The notes beneath the pieces are model-generated. The model was not told the DNA's origin. It did not search any database and saw only the letters and a program-made list of their open reading frames with translations. From assembly GCF_039503195.1 (NCBI RefSeq), contig NZ_JBCJKP010000001.1, positions 8,556,001 to 8,620,000 on the forward strand: a DNA stretch of 64,000 bases. The letters are read 5' to 3'. The position numbers and the translations under genes were made by a program. Positions 59,215 to 64,000 of this stretch are shown here, piece after piece. Source of the DNA: Streptomyces mirabilis (GTDB lineage: Bacteria; Actinomycetota; Actinomycetes; Streptomycetales; Streptomycetaceae). How positions within the stretch are numbered: position 1 is the first letter of the stretch; every line of letters starts with the position of its first letter.

Positions 59215-60241
59215 TCATCGACCCCCGCGCACGGGGGCGGGGCCGGTCGAGCCGCGTATCACCAGCGTGGCCGGGGCCAGTTCGACGTCAGCTGTGGTGC
59301 CTTGCTCGATGATCTCCACCAGCGCCTGGGCGGCGGCCCGGCCCCAGGAGGCCGGGTTGGCACGGCAGGTCGTCAGCGGAGGGCTGGTCCAGGACGCCAA
59401 GGGGACATCGTCGAAGCCGACCACCGAGAGGTCCTCGGGCAGCCGCAGGCCCGCTTCCTGGGCGACCGCCATACCGGCCGTGGCCGACAAGTCGTTGGCG
59501 TACACGATGGCGGTGGGGACTACTGCGGGCCAGCAGCGCCCGGGTCGCCTGGGCCCCTCCCTCGGCGGTGAACCCTCCGGGCAGTGACGTCCCGGAGGGC
59601 AGGCCCGCCTCGGCGAGCGCGTCCGCCCATGCCTGGCGGCGGCGCCGTGCGTGCACGAAGTCCTCGGGACCGGCTACATGGGCGATGTCGCGATGTCCCA
59701 GTTCGATCAGATGGCGCACGGCGCTGCGGACGGCGGGACGGTCGTCCAGGTTCACCGTCGGCAGGTCGGTGTCCGCTTCGACCGCGCCGACAGCGACTGC
59801 GGGCAGGCCGAGCTCTGTCACCAGTGCCGGCCGCGGATCGTCCTGGCGGAGGTCGGTGAGGAAGACACCGTCGACCCTCTGGTCGGCCGCGAGCCTGCGG
59901 TAGGTCTCCACTTCGTCGCCGGGGCGGCTCATCTGCAGCATCAGACCGTCGCCGGTCTCGGAGATCACCGCCTCGATGCCCGCCATGAACGCCGGGTAGA
60001 AGGGATCGGTGCCGATCAGTTCGGGTTCGCGGGTGAGGACGAGGCCAACAGCACGTGCTCGGCCCGTGGACAGTGCCCGCGCGCTGCGGCTCGGGGTCCA
60101 CCCCAGTTCCTCGGCCGCCGAGCGCACGCGCTGCCGAGTGGCGAGCGCCACACCAGGGCGATTGTTGAGGACGAAGGAAACCGTCGCGCGAGACACCCCG
60201 GCCAACTGCGCCACATCCGCGATCGTGGGACGACGGGCCAT
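59215..60241 (-). pseudogene. LacI-family regulator with a frameshift
   Basis: From ATG 60,241 (CTGGAG upstream) the HTH reads TIADVAQLAGVSRATVSFVLNNRPGVALATRQRV and the effector domain continues normally through HVAGPEDFVHARRRRQAW and ATRALLA. At the GGG of 59,527-59,529 the frame is lost. The other frame continues VVPTAIVYANDLSATAGMAVAQEAGLRLPEDLSVVGFDDVP to the normal end at 59,215. One extra base in the C-run (minus strand) explains it. Restored, the protein would have ~341 residues. It lies beside the second sugar operon and presumably regulated it. A real mutation would leave the operon derepressed or under other control; sequencing error is an alternative. Confidence 0.85.
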
Positions 60242-60404
60242 GTGCGAACTCCAGTTTCTGCCGCTCGGGACACTTACGACTTCTGCCGGCTTCGCCTCCG
60301 CCGCCCCGATACCTCGGGCCGCGCCTGGACGGCGCCGTCCCAAGGACCGGGAACAGGTGTGCTCCAGGTCTCAGCGCCAGCGGTGGCGAAGAGACAGCCG
60401 GGGA

Positions 60405-60420
60405 CTTGAACCGGTTTAAA
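60405..60420. promoter_or_regulatory. LacI-type operator upstream of the frameshifted regulator
   Basis: TTGAACCGGTTTAA is a near-perfect palindrome around CCGG, ~165 bp upstream of the frameshifted LacI gene. Its shape is right for the family; no second copy was noticed before the transport operon, so autoregulation is the simplest reading. Confidence 0.45.
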
Positions 60421-61271
60421 TGACGGTTCGTAGCTTCAACTCCATCCCTGTTCAAGTCAAGAGCCCGGGATGATTGTCCCTTTTGTTACATATCGCACAG
60501 AACTGTGCAGTTCCATCGCTCTGGCCGCCGTCGGCCGCCGACACCCAGGACGCCTCCGTCGGCACCACGCCCATTCGGACACTGGGACTACGCCACTGCC
60601 GTACGGACCGTCGCCCATCCAGCACCCGAAATCGCGTGGACCTCGCGCCTGAAGACTCGCCGCCTCTGAATGACACGAGAAGCGCTGCAGGCCAGTGAAA
60701 AGCGGAGAGTGACCGGACCGTATTTCGCAGGAAGAGGCGCGACGGTGGGAACAGTGGCGGAAAAATTCAAAATCGCCGCCCAGGTAAGGGAATTACGGAG
60801 TCTTGGAACCGCTGGACCGATCGGCGTCGCCTGCCTGCCCATTGCGGCCTGAGCGTAGGGCCGGATTGCGTTTGTGCCGCAGATGCGTTGCGCACCCTTC
60901 GAGACATTTCACCCGGGAGAATCTGCGTGAAATCGACGCCTCCACAGCCTTGTCCCTGTCGGCGATCCCGGCACGGCCACCGCGCCTTCTTCCTCTGCGA
61001 CTGACTCGACACGGGTTTCCGCACCTGTCCGGACAGCAGCCTGGAAGGCATCACGCCGCCAGTGTTACTGAGGTGACGGGAACAAGCCCGCTTGCGGTGG
61101 GGGAGGTTGTGGGAGACGACGGTGGAAACGTCTGCTGTATCCCAGCGGACGGGGCCGGTTCGCCATGTCGGCCGGGTCTTCGCCGCCCCCGCCGCGATCC
61201 TGAAGGGGGCAGCCGGGAACGCCCTCGCCGCCTGTCGGACGGACCGCAGGATGCGCCGTGGAGGAAGTCGC
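60421..61271. other. Long stretch without a convincing gene
   Basis: Short open frames occur (for example 60,670-60,852 on the plus strand, 60 codons) but none has both a good ribosome binding site and protein-like content. The lower GC at 60,420-60,500 would suit a promoter region. Nothing else is claimed. Confidence 0.4.
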
Positions 61272-61400
61272 ATGATGGACGGCGCCGCGTATGACCTGTG
61301 GCCTCGGGTGATCGTGAACACCGTGCTGTTCGCGCTGTTCGCGTTCAGCTTCTTCCGGCCCAGTAGCAAGCGGGACTGGCGGGCGATGGGCGCACAGTAC
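61272..61400 (+). pseudogene. N-terminal fragment of an isoprenylcysteine-methyltransferase-like membrane protein
   Basis: ATG 61,272 follows GAGGAAG at proper spacing. The first ~40 codons read MMDGAAYDLWPRVIVNTVLF, ALFAFSFFRPSSKRDWRAMGA, which resembles the first membrane helix and following loop of the isoprenylcysteine carboxyl methyltransferase family of Streptomyces. After that the frame continues with unrelated sequence to 61,454 and the rest of the gene is missing. The ribosome binding site and start are intact, so a short membrane peptide could still be made. Confidence 0.55.
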
Positions 61401-61504
61401 TGGTGTCGAACAGCCCCCGGTCCGCCGACGGCGGTCGTCTGTTGGGCGACGTGACGCAACGGCGGTCCCGCACGCGGCAAGGCTGCTCGAGCGTCCTGAC
61501 GCCG

Positions 61505-61539
61505 CAGGCGGCGGGCGACACCGTGTCGCCCGCCGCCTG
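61505..61539 (-). terminator. Terminator of the L,D-transpeptidase gene
   Basis: A perfect 16-bp GC-rich stem (61,505-61,520 with 61,524-61,539) with a 3-base loop lies ~45 bp past the stop codon of the L,D-transpeptidase gene. Confidence 0.85.
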
Positions 61540-61582
61540 ACGGAAGCGATTCAGGTTCAGATGCTTGGGGAGTGACGTGGCG

Positions 61583-62842
61583 TCAGCCGGTCGCGCTGCC
61601 CGCGACCCACGCGCTCCACGGCATGTTCCAGTCGCTGAGGCCGTTGTCGGGGGCCAACATGGTCTTGTCTTCGGAGTTCTTGACGATCACGACGTCACCG
61701 ATCATCGAGTTGTCGAAGAACCACGCGGCGGGCTGCCTGCCATCGCCGCCGCCCTTGACGTCCTTCAGGCCCACGCACCCGTGGCTGGTGTTGACCTTGC
61801 CGAAGACCGCGTCGGCACCCCAGTAGTTGCCGTGGATGAAGGTGCCCGAGGCGGTCAGGCGCATGGCGTGCGGTACGGCCTCGATGTCGTAGGAGGGCTT
61901 GCCGCCCTTCTCCGTGAGGCCGACGGTCGCACCGTTCATGTGGATCTGCCTGAACTTCTCGGAGATGACCATCTGACCGTTGTACGTAGGGTGCTCGGTG
62001 CTGCCGGACGAGATCGGGATGGTCTTGATCGTCTTGCCGTCCCGTACGACGGTCATCTGCTTCGTCTTGGCGTCGACCGTGCTGATCTGGCTCCGGCCGA
62101 TCTTGAACGTGACCGTCTTCTGGATGCCGTGGAGATTGAGCGTGACGGTGACGGTGGAGCCGGGCTTCCAGTAGTGGTTGGGACGGAAGTCCAGGCGGTC
62201 GTCGTTGAACCAGTGGCCGACGACCTGCTGGCCGCTGCTGGAGCTGACCTGGATCTTCGACTCCATGGCGGCCTTGTTGCTGATCGCCTTGTCGAAGTTG
62301 ACGGTCACCGGCATGCCCACGCCGACGGTCGAGCCGTCCTCGGGGGAGAGGTGCCCGATGAAGTCGTTCGCCGGGGAGACCGTGGTGATCGTGGCGTTCC
62401 CGGTGGCGGAGCGGCCCTTGGCGTCCTTGGCCTCCGCGGCGACCTGATACTTGGTGGACCGCTCCAGGTGGCTGTTCGGCTTCCAGGACGTGCCGTCGGC
62501 GGACAGGGTGCCCGGAACCTCGGCACCGGTCGCGACGGCGATCATGGTCACGTTGGTGAGCCTGCCGTTGCTGACGGTGACCTTGACGGAGTCGTTGATC
62601 CCGACGTCGTAGGCGCCTTCCTTGGGCGTGATCCTTATTCGGGCGTCGGAAGCCTCCTGGGTGGCCGCCCGATCCGCCCACGCCTGCGGTTTCGGGTGAT
62701 TCCCGGCGTTGTTACCGCTGGTCGCAGCGTTGCTGGTACCGCCGAGGGCCGTGAGCGAGAGCACACCGCCGAGTACACCGACCGCAGCCACCAGCCGGGT
62801 GCGTCCTTTACGTGCCGTGATCAAGCGCTTCTCCCGTGTCAC
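61583..62842 (-). CDS. L,D-transpeptidase (Ig-like domains plus YkuD)
   Basis: A 419-residue exported protein from GTG 62,842. The signal peptide has a basic start (REKRLITARKGRTR), a hydrophobic core (LVAAVGVLGGVLSLTALGG) and a likely SNA-A cleavage near residue 40. Two Ig-like domains span ~60-245. The YkuD catalytic domain (~250-400) holds HGNYW (His ~337) and SHGCVGL (catalytic Cys ~356, with the usual Arg replaced by Val-Gly in this actinobacterial subgroup). Such enzymes make 3-3 peptidoglycan cross-links outside the membrane and can confer beta-lactam tolerance. No lipobox is visible, so the protein would be secreted or held in the wall. It stands alone between pseudogenes, with its own terminator. 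Confidence 0.92.
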   Translation of the reverse strand: MTREKRLITARKGRTRLVAAVGVLGGVLSLTALGGTSNAATSGNNAGNHPKPQAWADRAATQEASDARIRITPKEGAYDVGINDSVKVTVSNGRLTNVTMIAVATGAEVPGTLSADGTSWKPNSHLERSTKYQVAAEAKDAKGRSATGNATITTVSPANDFIGHLSPEDGSTVGVGMPVTVNFDKAISNKAAMESKIQVSSSSGQQVVGHWFNDDRLDFRPNHYWKPGSTVTVTLNLHGIQKTVTFKIGRSQISTVDAKTKQMTVVRDGKTIKTIPISSGSTEHPTYNGQMVISEKFRQIHMNGATVGLTEKGGKPSYDIEAVPHAMRLTASGTFIHGNYWGADAVFGKVNTSHGCVGLKDVKGGGDGRQPAAWFFDNSMIGDVVIVKNSEDKTMLAPDNGLSDWNMPWSAWVAGSATG

Positions 62843-63019
62843 TGGTCGTTGAATCCCTGGAGCTGGATGCCGAGGGAGTGCAGCTAGTTATAAAACTCTT
62901 TATATGGGTTCATCCGTCCTTAAATGAGCAAATTGTGGTGAAGGCCACGCGCCGTCGAGCTCGTCGCCGAGGCCCTGCTCGACTGACGGACGGTGCGTAG
63001 TCGATCCGCTCTCGCCGCC

Positions 63020-63241
63020 CGGAGCCGGTCATGACGGGCGCCCGGTTCAGGCGGAGCGCCCGGCCGATGTTCTGCACGATCTCGACCTGGGAGCCGCGGG
63101 TGTCGGCGAAGCAGATGGCCTCCACTCCGCGCTCGCCGGTGATGTCGACGCCTTCCCCGAGGACCCGCCCGGAGGCGAGGAAGGCCCTGTGTACGCGCTG
63201 GCCCGCGGCGTCGATGCCGTGGGCGAACTGCCGAAGCACTT
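63020..63241 (-). pseudogene. C-terminal helicase fragment
   Basis: In the minus direction the frame reads VLRQFAHGIDAAGQRVHRAF, LASGRVLGEGVDITGERGVE, AICFADTRGSQVEIVQNIGR, ALRLN, which are motifs V and VI of an SF2 helicase of the type with a C-terminal helicase-associated domain. Both ends are cut: at 63,241 by the histidine kinase remnant and at ~63,020 by unrelated sequence. Confidence 0.8.
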
Positions 63242-64000
63242 GACATCCTCGGCCTGTCCGAGGTCGAGGCGGGGAAGATGGATATCAGCCCCGAGCGCTT
63301 CCGGCTGCGTCAGCTGCTGGACTACCTGGAGTCCGCCTTCCGCCCCCTGAGCTCCCACAAAGGACCGGAGTTCCGGGTCGTCACGGCCCCTGGGGCCCCG
63401 TCCGAACCGGTCACCGACGAGTCCCGGCTGCGCCAGGTACTCCGAACCTGCTCTCCAACGCGGTGAAGTTCACCGAGGCAGGCATGTCGAGCTGCGGATC
63501 GAACCCGTCGACAGGGCCGCCGCCGACCTGCCCGACTTCGTCCGCCGCGGCAGCCCCGCCCCGGCCTTCCGGGTCAGCGACACCGGCATCGGCATCTCGG
63601 ACCAGCACCTGGAGAACATCTTCGGTGCCTTTCAGCAGGCCTATGGCACCACCAGCCGCGAGCCGGAGGAACGGCCTGGGCCTGTCCATCTGCCGCGAGA
63701 TCGCCTACCTGCTCGGTGGCTCCATCCACGCCCGGAGCACCCAAGACGAGGGCAGCTGTTTCACCCTGTACCTGCCGACCGTGCACCCGCCGTCCAGGAC
63801 ACGGCGGCCCCACCGGCAGCCGCCGCAGCCCCTGCGCGGCAGGGCCCGGCGCCGAGCCGCGCGCCGCGGCACCGCACCCGGCAGCCTGGGACGCCACGGC
63901 GAAGCCGGCCTCGCCGCGGACACCCATGGCGCGCCACCCGCAGGGCGCCGCGTGCTGGTCGTCGAGGCCAGCCCACGAGGGCCGGCCGCTGTCCCTGCGG
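63242..64000 (+). pseudogene. Histidine kinase fragment with three frameshifts, running off the window
   Basis: The plus strand reads [20 protein letters not shown] and [21 protein letters not shown] (end of the HisKA region), then the ATPase: [10 protein letters not shown], a frame change at ~63,444 to [13 protein letters not shown] (N box), another at ~63,483 to [19 protein letters not shown] and [30 protein letters not shown] (G1 box), and a third at ~63,665 to [21 protein letters not shown] (G2 box) with SCFTLYLP. A receiver-like start (RVLVVEASP) follows near the window end, as in hybrid kinases of Streptomyces. Three separate frame breaks make a decayed gene certain unless sequence quality is poor. 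Confidence 0.85.

Noticed and set aside
60670..60852. A 60-codon open frame on the plus strand
   Set aside because: No ribosome binding site and no recognisable features.
1..64000. CRISPR arrays, rRNA and tRNA genes
   Set aside because: No regularly spaced repeats and no recognisable RNA gene were seen on either strand.

Overview
The window is high-GC DNA with actinobacterial gene structure: GTG starts are frequent, stop/start overlaps (ATGA, GTGA) are common, and the families present (EcsC-like proteins, MerR fused to a beta-clamp fold, one-component Ser/Thr kinases, LacI-controlled sugar ABC operons, XRE/DUF5753 regulators) are typical of Streptomyces. Many broken genes and insertion-sequence scraps suggest an accessory or chromosome-arm region. 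All identifications come from reading the sequence; no database search was run.

Region 1 (1-34,900) is a dense defence and DNA-metabolism island. It holds a DISARM core, drmA-drmB-drmC (28,416-34,896), with a divergent UvrD-type helicase that carries a RelE-like N-terminus. Next to that lies a ~1,990-residue SF1 helicase with an endonuclease-like domain and a GreA/GreB-like tail. Further left are a ParB-like DGQHR protein, a GmrSD-type restriction enzyme fused to an alkyltransferase-like domain, a Ser/Thr kinase, a MerR/beta-clamp fusion, a triple fusion (ADP-ribosylglycohydrolase, dual-specificity phosphatase, ADP-ribosylglycohydrolase), a CoiA-like protein, a nuclease-methyltransferase of the ISP kind whose target-recognition end is frameshifted off, an OGG-fold glycosylase-like protein and an EcsC-like protein.

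Two features tie the island together and are the main discoveries here. First, an 18-bp motif, TGTGAACTnAGTsmAyGG, occurs six times, each time just upstream of a defence gene, which suggests one shared regulator or promoter class. Second, a ~100-residue domain not recognised here recurs in four genes (1-894, 7,025-8,644, 15,175-15,543 and the fragment at 15,660-16,039).

Region 2 (34,900-42,560) is a decayed boundary: a broken LuxR/DevR-type regulator, a frameshifted tyrosine integrase, a frameshifted hypothetical gene, an XRE/DUF5753 gene with an internal deletion, and a truncated transposase. Intact genes here are an XRE-like protein and a divergent ArsR-type regulator/MFS exporter pair.

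Region 3 (42,660-60,420) carries two LacI-controlled carbohydrate loci. The first has a glycogen-debranching-like enzyme, a binding lipoprotein, two permeases and a GH13 alpha-glucosidase; its divergent LacI gene has matching operators at 47,859 and 50,224. The second is a six-gene operon (binding lipoprotein, two permeases, GH130 phosphorylase, Gfo/Idh/MocA oxidoreductase, GH13 enzyme) with a frameshifted LacI gene. Remnants of a phosphomannomutase and an IS3-type transposase separate the loci.

Region 4 (60,420-64,000) has an L,D-transpeptidase among gene fragments: an isoprenylcysteine methyltransferase-like N-terminus, a helicase C-terminus, and a histidine kinase broken by three frameshifts that runs off the window.
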